Source: DASZIT01 sp036264255 (GTDB lineage: Bacteria; Actinomycetota; Acidimicrobiia; Acidimicrobiales; RAAP-2). Taken from it: a DNA stretch of 32,568 nucleotides. The translations under genes and the position numbers were made by a program. This document shows positions 1-8,210 of the stretch, piece by piece (positions within the stretch are counted from its first letter, which is position 1; each line of letters starts with the position of its first letter). The notes beneath the pieces were generated by a model. The model did no database searches. It saw only the letters and a list, made by a program, of their open reading frames with translations, and was not told the DNA's origin. The stretch is taken from the NCBI GenBank assembly GCA_036264255.1, contig DATARI010000185.1:1-32568 (forward strand). The letters run 5' to 3'.

Positions 1-1
1 C

Positions 2-112
2 CTGCTGGTCGACGGCAGCGCCCGCCACCGCTTGGACCAATTAACGGAGCACCTCCTCGGTTCCGAGGCGGACTACCACGTTCCACAAGGAAGGGAAACA
101 GCCGATGGCTGA
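2..112 (+). CDS. atpH: ATP synthase delta subunit, C-terminal end (partial)
   Basis: This is the last 36 codons of an open frame that enters from the left edge. It reads LLVDGSARHRLDQLTEHL and ends at TGA 110-112. The DGS-x-R-x-RLxxL pattern is typical of the extreme C-terminus of the delta (OSCP-like) subunit, which links the F1 head to the peripheral stalk. The stop lies 5 bases inside atpA, so the two genes overlap and are probably translationally coupled. Because only the tail is present, a fusion to subunit b, as occurs in some actinobacteria, cannot be judged. Confidence 0.75.
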   Translation: MLVDGSARHRLDQLTEHLLGSEADYHVPQGRETADG

Positions 113-1628
113 GTTGACCATCAACGCCGACGAGATCACCGCCGCACTGCGGCGCCACGTCGATGACTACACCCCCGAGGTCGATACCGAGCAGGTGGGT
201 CGGATCGTCGAGGTGGGAGACGGCATCGCCCGGATCACCGGGCTCCCCGGGGCGGCGGTGAACGAGATCCTCGAATTCGAGGACGGCACCGAGGGCCTGG
301 CCCTCAACCTCGACGAGGAGACCATCGGCGCCGTCATTCTCGGCGACGACACCGGCCTGGAAGAGGAGCAGCTGGTGAAGGCCACCGGCCGGATCCTCTC
401 GGTCCGGGTGGGCGACGCCCTCCTCGGCCGGGTGGTCAACGCCCTCGGCGAGCCCATCGACGGCAAGGGCCCGATCGACACCGACGAGACCCGGCGGCTC
501 GAGGTCCAGGCGCCGGGCATCGTCCGCCGCCAGCCGGTCCATGAGCCGCTGCAGACCGGCATCAAGGCCATCGACTCGATGACCCCGGTCGGGCGGGGTC
601 AGCGGGAGCTGATCATCGGCGACCGCAAGACCGGCAAGACCACCGTCGCCATCGACACCATCCTCAACCAGAAGGGCCTGGGGGTGAAGTGCATCTACGT
701 GGCCATCGGCCAGAAGGCGGCGTCGGTCGCCCAGGCCGTCGCCACCTTCGAGCGCTTCGGGGCCCTCGAGTACACGGTGGTGGTGCTGGCCGGGGCCGGC
801 GACCCGGCGCCGTTCAAGTACCTGGCCCCCTATTCGGGCTGCGCCATGGGACAGCACTGGATGGACAACGGCGAGCACGCCCTCATCGTCTACGACGACC
901 TCTCCAAGCAGGCCGAGGCCTACCGGCAGCTGTCGCTGCTGCTCCGCCGCCCGCCGGGCCGGGAGGCCTACCCGGGCGACGTCTTCTACCTCCACAGCCG
1001 GCTGCTGGAGCGGGCGGCCAAGCTGTCCGACGAGGAGGGCGGCGGATCGCTCACCGCCCTCCCCATCATCGAGACCAAGGCCGGCGACGTCTCCGCCTAC
1101 ATCCCCACCAACGTGATCTCCATCACCGACGGCCAGGTGTTCCTGGAGAGCGAGCTCTTCTACGCCGGGATCCGGCCCGCCATCAACGTCGGTGTGTCGG
1201 TCAGCCGGGTGGGGAGCGCCGCCCAGATCAAGGCCATGAAGTCGGTGTCCGGCACCCTGAAGATCGACCTGGCCCAGTTCCGGGAACTGGAGGCGTTCGC
1301 CACCTTCGGGTCCGAGCTCGACAAGGTGTCCCAGGCCCAGCTGGACCGGGGCTACCGCCTGACCGAGCTGCTGAAGCAGGGGCTGAACTCCCCGGTGCCG
1401 GTGGAGGAGCAGGTGGTGGTCATCTTCGCCGGCTCCAACGGATTCGTTGACGAGATCCCCGTCCCCGAGGTCCAGCGCTACGAGTCCGAGCTGCGGGGCT
1501 ACTTCCGGGCCAACCACGCCGACCTGCTCGAGGGCATCCGCACCTCCGGCCAGCTGCCGGAGGGGGACAAGCTCGAAACCGCGATGCGGACCTTCAACGA
1601 CAGCTTCGACACCGGCGAAAGCGCCTGA
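105..1628 (+). CDS. atpA: F1Fo ATP synthase subunit alpha
   Basis: Non-catalytic nucleotide-binding subunit of the F1 head, alternating with beta in the alpha3beta3 hexamer. The 507-aa length is normal. The N-terminal beta-barrel is followed by the P-loop GDRKTGKT (residues 172-179), a Walker B-like LIVYDDL near residue 260, and the conserved VISITDGQ and GIRPAINVG stretches. The ATG at 105 follows a strong Shine-Dalgarno sequence (AAGGAAGGG, about 88-96). It overlaps the end of atpH, and the gamma gene starts 3 bases after its stop, so this is one operon. Family assignment is certain. Confidence 0.98.
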   Translation: MAELTINADEITAALRRHVDDYTPEVDTEQVGRIVEVGDGIARITGLPGAAVNEILEFEDGTEGLALNLDEETIGAVILGDDTGLEEEQLVKATGRILSVRVGDALLGRVVNALGEPIDGKGPIDTDETRRLEVQAPGIVRRQPVHEPLQTGIKAIDSMTPVGRGQRELIIGDRKTGKTTVAIDTILNQKGLGVKCIYVAIGQKAASVAQAVATFERFGALEYTVVVLAGAGDPAPFKYLAPYSGCAMGQHWMDNGEHALIVYDDLSKQAEAYRQLSLLLRRPPGREAYPGDVFYLHSRLLERAAKLSDEEGGGSLTALPIIETKAGDVSAYIPTNVISITDGQVFLESELFYAGIRPAINVGVSVSRVGSAAQIKAMKSVSGTLKIDLAQFRELEAFATFGSELDKVSQAQLDRGYRLTELLKQGLNSPVPVEEQVVVIFAGSNGFVDEIPVPEVQRYESELRGYFRANHADLLEGIRTSGQLPEGDKLETAMRTFNDSFDTGESA

Positions 1629-1631
1629 TTC

Positions 1632-2609
1632 GTGGCCGGCGGTCAGGAGCGCATCCTCCGTCGACGGATACGGAGTATCCAGTCGACCAAGAAGATCACC
1701 AAGGCGATGGAGCTCATCGCCGCCTCCCAGATCGTCCGCGCCCAGGCCCGGATCGTCGCCGCCCGCCCCTATGAGGAGGGAATGGCCCGGATCGTCCTGG
1801 AGGCCGCCGCCGGCGACCCGGTGGCGGCCGGGCACCTGCTCGGGACGCCCGAGACGGTCGAGAAGGTCGCCGTCCTGTCGATGGCCGCCGACCGTGGCCT
1901 CTGTTGTGGGTACAACACCTCGGTCTTCCGGGCCACCGACCGGTACCTGGCCCAGGCGGAGGCCGACGGGATCGAGTTCCGGTTGTTCACGGTGGGCAAG
2001 AAGGCCCAGCGGTTCTTCCGCTTCCGGGGCCGGACCATCGAGCAGTCATTCGGTGGCTTCAGTGAGCGGCCGACGTTCGAAGACGCCCGGGCGGTGGCCG
2101 CCGCCGTCCTCACCCCGTTCGCCAACGGGGAGGTCGACCAGGTGATGATCGTCTCCACCCGGTTCCTCTCCGCCGGGAGCCAGCGGGTGGAGGTGCGACA
2201 GCTGCTGCCGTTGGTCGATCCCCGCCAGCTCCCCGATTCGGGGTCCGACGACGAGGACGGCGGGACGGCACCCGCCGCCCACTCCGACGGCGACGAGCGC
2301 ACCGGCTACACCGAGTTCGAACCGGACGCCGCCGAGCTGCTCGAGACCCTGGTGCCCCGGGCGGCGGAGACCGCCATCTTCGCCGCCCTGCTGGAAGACG
2401 CCGCCTCCGAGGTCACCGCCCGGCAGCGGGCGATGGCGGCCGCCAGCGACAACGCCGAGGAACTGGTGAAGAAGTACTCCCGGATCATGAACCGGGCCCG
2501 CCAGGACACCATCACCACCGAGATCATGGAGATCGTCAGCGGCGCCGAGGCGCTGCGGGCCGACGCCGGCCTGGACGATGGCGGCGTGGTCATCGAGGCC
2601 CGTGTCTGA
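1632..2609 (+). CDS. atpG: F1Fo ATP synthase subunit gamma
   Basis: Central rotor shaft of F1. The start is GTG 1632, 3 bases after the atpA stop, and gives the family N-terminus AGGQERILRRRIRSIQSTKK. The C-terminus has the typical helix with SRIMNRARQDTITTEIMEI. At 325 aa it is longer than most bacterial gamma subunits. The excess is an acidic, Gly/Ser/Asp-rich insertion at about residues 200-230 (bases about 2230-2325, including SDDEDGG and HSDGDER) that looks disordered. Mycobacterial gamma subunits also carry an extra loop, so a regulatory or latch role is possible but is inference. Confidence 0.96.
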   Translation: MAGGQERILRRRIRSIQSTKKITKAMELIAASQIVRAQARIVAARPYEEGMARIVLEAAAGDPVAAGHLLGTPETVEKVAVLSMAADRGLCCGYNTSVFRATDRYLAQAEADGIEFRLFTVGKKAQRFFRFRGRTIEQSFGGFSERPTFEDARAVAAAVLTPFANGEVDQVMIVSTRFLSAGSQRVEVRQLLPLVDPRQLPDSGSDDEDGGTAPAAHSDGDERTGYTEFEPDAAELLETLVPRAAETAIFAALLEDAASEVTARQRAMAAASDNAEELVKKYSRIMNRARQDTITTEIMEIVSGAEALRADAGLDDGGVVIEARV

Positions 2610-2610
2610 C

Positions 2611-2667
2611 ATGGCCACCAACATCTGCAGTTGCCACCACTACCCCAAGGGAGCCCAACGCTCATGA
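2611..2667 (+). other. 18-codon ORF filling the atpG-atpD gap
   Basis: An ATG two bases after the atpG stop region opens an 18-codon frame (MATNICSCHHYPKGAQRS). Its TGA (2665-2667) overlaps the atpD ATG (2664) as ATGA. No convincing Shine-Dalgarno precedes it beyond the end of atpG. It could be a coupling device that carries ribosomes from gamma to beta, or a chance frame. No function is recognised. Confidence 0.2.
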
Positions 2668-4109
2668 CCACCACCGCAGCCGAACCGACCAAGACCCCGA
2701 CCCTCCAACCCGGCCGGGTGGTCGCCATCGCCGGCCCCGTCATCGACGTGGAGTTCCCCCCGCACGCCCTTCCCGAGATCAACCATGCGCTGGAGGTGGA
2801 CATCGAGCTGGAGGGGGTCAAGCAGGTGGTGACCGCCGAGGTCGCCCAGCAGATCGGTGACGGCCGGGTCCGCTGCATCTGCCTGAAGGCCACCGACGGC
2901 ATGACCCGCGGGGCCGAAGTGCGGAACCTGGGCCGGGGGCTGCAGGTCCCGGTGGGCGACGCCGTCCTCGGCCACGTCTTCAACGTCCTCGGGGAGCCCC
3001 TCGACACCGACTCAATCGGCGAGGCGGAGGACCACTGGGAGATCCACCGCCCGGCGCCGGACTTCGAGGCCTTGGAGCCTCGGGCCCAGATGTTCGAGAC
3101 CGGCATCAAGGTCATCGACCTCCTCGAGCCCTACGTGCAGGGCGGCAAGATCGGCCTGTTCGGCGGCGCGGGGGTGGGCAAGACCATCCTCATCCAGGAG
3201 ATGATCAACCGGGTGGCCACCAACCACGGCGGCGTGTCGGTGTTCGCCGGAGTGGGGGAGCGGACCCGCGAGGGCACCGACCTCTGGATCGAGATGCGGG
3301 AGTCGGGGGTCATGGAGAAGGCGGCCCTCGTCTACGGGCAGATGGACGAGCCCCCCGGGGTCCGGCTGCGGGTGGCGTTGGCCGCCCTCACCATGGCCGA
3401 GTACTTCCGGGACGTGAAGAACCAGGACGTGCTGCTGTTCGTCGACAACATCTTCCGGTTCGTCCAGGCCGGGTCCGAGGTGTCCACCCTCCTCGGCCGG
3501 ATGCCCTCGGCGGTGGGCTACCAGCCGACCCTGGCTGACGAGATGGGCCAGCTCCAGGAGCGGATCACCTCCACCCGCGGCCGGTCGATCACCTCGCTGC
3601 AGGCCGTCTACGTGCCCGCCGACGACTACACCGACCCGGCGCCGTTCACCACCTTCACCCACCTCGACGCCACCACCGAGCTCTCCCGGGACATCGCCTC
3701 GCTGGGGATCTACCCGGCGGTGGACCCGCTGTCGTCGACCTCGAACATCCTCGCCCCCGAGATCGTGGGCGAGCGCCACTACGCGGTGGCCCGCCGGGTC
3801 CAGGGGGTGCTCCAGCGCTACAAGGAGCTGCAGGACATCATCGCCATCCTGGGGCTCGACGAGCTCTCCGAGGAGGACCGGGAGACGGTGTACCGGGCCC
3901 GGAAGATCCAGCGCTTCTTGTCCCAGCCGTTCAACGTCGGCGAGGTCTTCACCGGTTTGAAGGGCGTGACGGTGCCGGTGGAAGAGACGGTGGAGTCGTT
4001 CGAAGCCCTGGTCAACGGCGACCTCGACGAGGTGCCCGAGCAGGCGTTCTTCAACGTCGGCGGGGCCGAGTCGGTGTTGGAAAAAGCCCGCTCCCTCGAA
4101 AAAGAATGA
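2664..4109 (+). CDS. atpD: F1Fo ATP synthase subunit beta
   Basis: Catalytic subunit of F1, making ATP from ADP and phosphate. From ATG 2664 the protein has 481 aa, the usual actinobacterial size. The P-loop GGAGVGKT is at residues 167-174, the GERTREG catalytic-Glu loop follows, and the DELSEED loop that contacts gamma is at 399-405. A TTG 33 bases upstream (2631) is also in frame. I prefer the ATG because AAGGGAG (2647-2653) sits 10 bases before it and the TTG would disrupt no known family start. It is followed by atpC after 18 bases. Confidence 0.97.
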   Translation: MTTTAAEPTKTPTLQPGRVVAIAGPVIDVEFPPHALPEINHALEVDIELEGVKQVVTAEVAQQIGDGRVRCICLKATDGMTRGAEVRNLGRGLQVPVGDAVLGHVFNVLGEPLDTDSIGEAEDHWEIHRPAPDFEALEPRAQMFETGIKVIDLLEPYVQGGKIGLFGGAGVGKTILIQEMINRVATNHGGVSVFAGVGERTREGTDLWIEMRESGVMEKAALVYGQMDEPPGVRLRVALAALTMAEYFRDVKNQDVLLFVDNIFRFVQAGSEVSTLLGRMPSAVGYQPTLADEMGQLQERITSTRGRSITSLQAVYVPADDYTDPAPFTTFTHLDATTELSRDIASLGIYPAVDPLSSTSNILAPEIVGERHYAVARRVQGVLQRYKELQDIIAILGLDELSEEDRETVYRARKIQRFLSQPFNVGEVFTGLKGVTVPVEETVESFEALVNGDLDEVPEQAFFNVGGAESVLEKARSLEKE

Positions 4110-4127
4110 GCGGGAGGATCCAGGCCG

Positions 4128-4667
4128 ATGGCTGACAGCGACGTGTTCAACGCCCAGGTGGTGACGCCCGAGCGGATTCTGGTCAATGGTCCCGCCACCC
4201 AGGTCATCCTCCGGACCGCCGACGGCGACATCACCTTCCTGGCCGGCCACACCCCGCTGGTCGGGACGGTCGAGCCGGGCGTGGTCCGGGTGGTGGGGGA
4301 GGACGGCGAGGAGCTGCGGCTCGCCGTCCACGGCGGCTTCGTGCAGGTCGAACAGCACGTGGACGATGAGGACGACGCCGACGGCGGGCGCCCGTCATCG
4401 TCGAACCCCAGCGGCACCCGGGTCACCGTGCTGGCCGGCATCGCCGAGCTGGCCGAGGAGATCGACACCGAGCGGGCCCGCCTGGCCCGGGAAGCGGCCG
4501 AGGCCAAGGTGGCCGAACTGGCCTCCGCCGGGCGGACCAGTGGAACCGGGGGCGGGTCGGGCGAGGACGACGAGATCGATGCCGAGGTGGTCGAAGCCGA
4601 GGCGGCTCTCCGCCGGGCCGAAGTCCGCCTGGAAGCCGCCGGGGTCACCGCCGCCGCCGGTTCCTGA
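4128..4667 (+). CDS. atpC: F1Fo ATP synthase subunit epsilon
   Basis: Rotor subunit that regulates F1. The ATG 4128 follows GGGAGG (4112-4117). The N-terminal beta-sandwich is clear (FNAQVVTPERILVNGPA, FLAGHTPLVGTVEPGVVRV, LAVHGGFVQV). At 179 aa it is much longer than the usual 120-140. An acidic insertion, DDEDDADGG plus a Ser/Pro/Asn stretch (bases about 4362-4420), interrupts the region after the sandwich, and a second Gly/Ser/Asp-rich segment (about 4540-4585) breaks the C-terminal helical hairpin. The inhibitory C-terminal helices may therefore work differently here. It is the last gene of the operon and converges with glpX. Confidence 0.93.
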   Translation: MADSDVFNAQVVTPERILVNGPATQVILRTADGDITFLAGHTPLVGTVEPGVVRVVGEDGEELRLAVHGGFVQVEQHVDDEDDADGGRPSSSNPSGTRVTVLAGIAELAEEIDTERARLAREAAEAKVAELASAGRTSGTGGGSGEDDEIDAEVVEAEAALRRAEVRLEAAGVTAAAGS

Positions 4668-4673
4668 CCGAAC

Positions 4674-4693
4674 GCCCTTCCACCCAGGAGGGC
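4674..4693. terminator. Hairpin between convergent atpC and glpX
   Basis: The arms GCCCTTC and GGAGGGC form a 7-bp stem (one G-T pair) around a CACCCA loop, 7 bases after the atpC stop. There is no U-run. Its position between convergent genes suggests a bidirectional terminator of the GC-rich type. Confidence 0.4.
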
Positions 4694-4723
4694 CTTCCGC
4701 GCGGGAGGTGGATCCGTGCCGAG

Positions 4724-5719
4724 CTAGTCGAACTGGATGGCGCTGTACTCGCTGAGCTTGTGCAGCGGGTGGCGGGCATCGATGAGCCGCACGGTGCCCG
4801 ACTTCGACCGCATGACCAGCGACTGGGTGCTGGCCCCGAACTGGTCGTAGCGCACACCGCTCAACAGCTCGCCGTCGGTGATGCCGGTGGCGGCGAAGAA
4901 GCAGTTGTCCCCCCGGACCAGGTCGTCGGTGGTCAACACCGCGTCGAGGTCGTAACCGGCGGCCACCGCCGCGCTCCGCTCCGCCTCGTCCCGCGGCCAC
5001 AGCCGTCCCTGGATCTCGCCGCCCATCGACTTCAATGCCGCCGCCGCGATCACCCCCTCGGGGGTGCCCCCGATCCCGAAGAGGATGTCCACCCCGGTGT
5101 CGGGCCAGGCGGTGGCGATGGCGCCGGCGACGTCGCCATCGGTGATCAACCGGATCCGGGTGCCGGCCTCCCGGACCTCGCCGATCAGTTCGGCGTGCCG
5201 GGGTCGATCGAGGATGACCGCGGTCAGGTCTCTCACCGAGGTCCCCTTGGCCTTGGCCACCGAATGGAGGTTGTCAGCCACCGAGGCGGTCACGTCGATG
5301 GCCCCCTTGGCCCAGGGTCCCACCGCCAGCTTTTCCATGTAGACGCAGGGGCCGGGGTCGAACATGGTGCCCCGCTCCGAGGCGGCGATCACCGCCAGGG
5401 CGCCCCCCCGGCCGAGGGCGGTGGGGGTGGTGCCGTCGATGGGGTCCACAGCGATGTCGGTGGCGGGGGGCGAGCCGTCACCGATGCGCTCGCCGTTGTA
5501 CAGCATCGGGGCGTTGTCCTTCTCGCCCTCGCCGATGATCACCACCCCGTCCATGGCGATGCTGGAGAGCACGATGCGCATGGCGTTCACGGCGGCCCCG
5601 TCGGCCCCTTCCTTGTCCCCCCGCCCCATCCACCGGGAGGCGGCCATGGCCGCCGCCTCGGTGACCCGGACCAGCTCCATGGCCAGGTTGCGGTCGGGGG
5701 CCTGCGATGAGGAAGTCAC
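4724..5719 (-). CDS. glpX: Class II fructose-1,6-bisphosphatase
   Basis: Hydrolyses fructose-1,6-bisphosphate to fructose-6-phosphate in gluconeogenesis; GlpX is the main FBPase of mycobacteria and relatives. The 331-aa protein has the metal and substrate motifs VIIGEGEKDNAPMLYNGE and AVDPIDGTT, and later GIGGTPEGVIAA, all typical of the lithium-sensitive phosphatase fold. The start is GTG 5719. AGGAGG (5733-5738 on this strand) lies 12 bases upstream, which is rather far; between them an ATG at optimal distance reads only ATG-GCG-TGA and overlaps the GTG (see findings). With the PPi-type phosphofructokinase at 11486 it would form the opposing arms of the F6P/FBP step. Confidence 0.95.
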   Translation of the reverse strand: MTSSSQAPDRNLAMELVRVTEAAAMAASRWMGRGDKEGADGAAVNAMRIVLSSIAMDGVVIIGEGEKDNAPMLYNGERIGDGSPPATDIAVDPIDGTTPTALGRGGALAVIAASERGTMFDPGPCVYMEKLAVGPWAKGAIDVTASVADNLHSVAKAKGTSVRDLTAVILDRPRHAELIGEVREAGTRIRLITDGDVAGAIATAWPDTGVDILFGIGGTPEGVIAAAALKSMGGEIQGRLWPRDEAERSAAVAAGYDLDAVLTTDDLVRGDNCFFAATGITDGELLSGVRYDQFGASTQSLVMRSKSGTVRLIDARHPLHKLSEYSAIQFD

Positions 5720-5828
5720 GCCATGACGCTACCTCCTGGCATCGGGGGCGCCGGCCACCGCGCCGGCACGAAGAGTGAGGTGGGGACCACGCCGGCGAGC
5801 AATCCTCGGCCCGGGGGTGCCCACGCGC

Positions 5829-5834
5829 CATACT
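5829..5834 (+). promoter_or_regulatory. Putative leaderless -10 box of murA
   Basis: CATACT (4 of 6 to TATAAT) ends 6 bases before the murA GTG at 5841, so transcription would start at or beside the start codon. No Shine-Dalgarno is present. Confidence 0.45.
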
Positions 5835-5840
5835 GGCCGG

Positions 5841-7121
<1,281 letters not shown>

Positions 7122-7138
7122 CCTCAGCGGTTCCGCTA

Positions 7139-7144
7139 TACGCT
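7139..7144 (+). promoter_or_regulatory. Putative -10 box of the MeaB-type gene
   Basis: TACGCT fits TANNNT and ends 9 bases before ATG 7154, which has no Shine-Dalgarno. It lies 17 bases after the murA stop and suggests a leaderless or nearly leaderless transcript. Confidence 0.4.
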
Positions 7145-7153
7145 CTGCACCTC

Positions 7154-8161
7154 ATGCCGTCCCCCGTCACGCCCTCCCCTGACCGCAAGGATCCTGCCAC
7201 CCTGTTCGCGGCCGCCCAGGCCGGCGACCGGGTGGCCCTGGCCCGGCTGCTGTCTCTCATCGAACGGGGGGGAGCGCCCTCCCGGGTGATCGCCAGCCTC
7301 GCCTATCAGACCCAGCTGGACAGCTACACGGTCGGTATCACCGGAGCCCCGGGGGCGGGGAAGTCGACCCTCACCGATCAACTGATCGCCATCGCCCGGG
7401 GGAGCGGCCAGGTGGGGGTGCTGGCCATCGATCCATCCTCGCCGTTCTCCGGCGGCGCCATCCTCGGCGACCGGGTCCGCATGCAGAATCACGCCCTCGA
7501 CGAATCGGTCTTCATCCGCTCGATGGCCACCCGCGGCCACCTCGGGGGGTTGGCGGTGGCGGTGCCCGACGCGGTGCGGGTGCTGTCCGCCGCCGGTTTC
7601 TCGATGGTGTTCATCGAGACGGTGGGGGTCGGGCAACAGGAGGTGTCGGTGGCCTCGGCCGCCGATACCACCATGGTGGTGGTGAACCCCGGGTGGGGGG
7701 ACGCCATCCAGGCCAACAAGGCCGGTCTGATGGAGATCGCCGACCTGTTCGTCATCAACAAGGCCGACCGTCCGGGCGCCCGCGAGACCCGGCGGGATCT
7801 CGAGCAGATGCTCGACCTCACCGCCCTCGACGGTTGGCGCCCGCCGATCCTGGAGACGGTGGCGTCCACCGGCGACGGGTGCCAGGAGCTGTGGGACTCC
7901 ATCGGCGCCCACCGGGCCGACCTCGAAGCCCGGGGACTGCTCGAGGCGCGGCGACGCCAGCGCCTCGAACGGGAGTTCCACCAGATCGTGGCCGCCCGGG
8001 TCGAGCAGCGGATCCACAGTCCGCAGTTCGCCGCCCTCCTCGGCGAGGTGACCGACGCGTTGGCGGGCGGGAAGATCGACCCCTACGAAGCGGCCGATCG
8101 GATGCTGTCGGCCATCGCCGACGACGACGACGATCAGGCCGATGACGGTGCCACCGCCTGA
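7154..8161 (+). CDS. meaB: MeaB/ArgK-family G3E GTPase (methylmalonyl-CoA mutase chaperone type)
   Basis: P-loop GTPase of the MeaB/MMAA (formerly ArgK) family. These proteins gate cobalamin loading and protect methylmalonyl-CoA mutase and related B12 mutases. The 335-aa protein has GAPGAGKST (64-72), AIDPSSPFSGGAILGDRVRM, the switch region FIETVGVGQQEV, and NKAD (202-205) for guanine specificity. Helices at the C-terminus fit the dimerisation arm. No mutase gene is in the window, so the client enzyme is encoded elsewhere. The protein stops 49 bases before treS. Confidence 0.9.
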   Translation: MPSPVTPSPDRKDPATLFAAAQAGDRVALARLLSLIERGGAPSRVIASLAYQTQLDSYTVGITGAPGAGKSTLTDQLIAIARGSGQVGVLAIDPSSPFSGGAILGDRVRMQNHALDESVFIRSMATRGHLGGLAVAVPDAVRVLSAAGFSMVFIETVGVGQQEVSVASAADTTMVVVNPGWGDAIQANKAGLMEIADLFVINKADRPGARETRRDLEQMLDLTALDGWRPPILETVASTGDGCQELWDSIGAHRADLEARGLLEARRRQRLEREFHQIVAARVEQRIHSPQFAALLGEVTDALAGGKIDPYEAADRMLSAIADDDDDQADDGATA

Positions 8162-8198
8162 TGGGCACCGACCGCCGAATCGGGCGATGCCCGTCCGA

Positions 8199-8204
8199 TA
8201 GCGT
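8199..8204 (+). promoter_or_regulatory. Putative leaderless -10 box of treS
   Basis: TAGCGT fits TANNNT and ends 6 bases before the treS GTG (8211). There is no Shine-Dalgarno, so a leaderless mRNA is likely. Confidence 0.5.
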
Positions 8205-8210
8205 TTCGTC

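Noticed and set aside
3012..4358. Minus-strand open frame opposite atpD and atpC
   Set aside because: Shadow of GC-rich codon use; composition is His/Leu/Gly-rich with no recognisable domain, and atpD is certain on the other strand.
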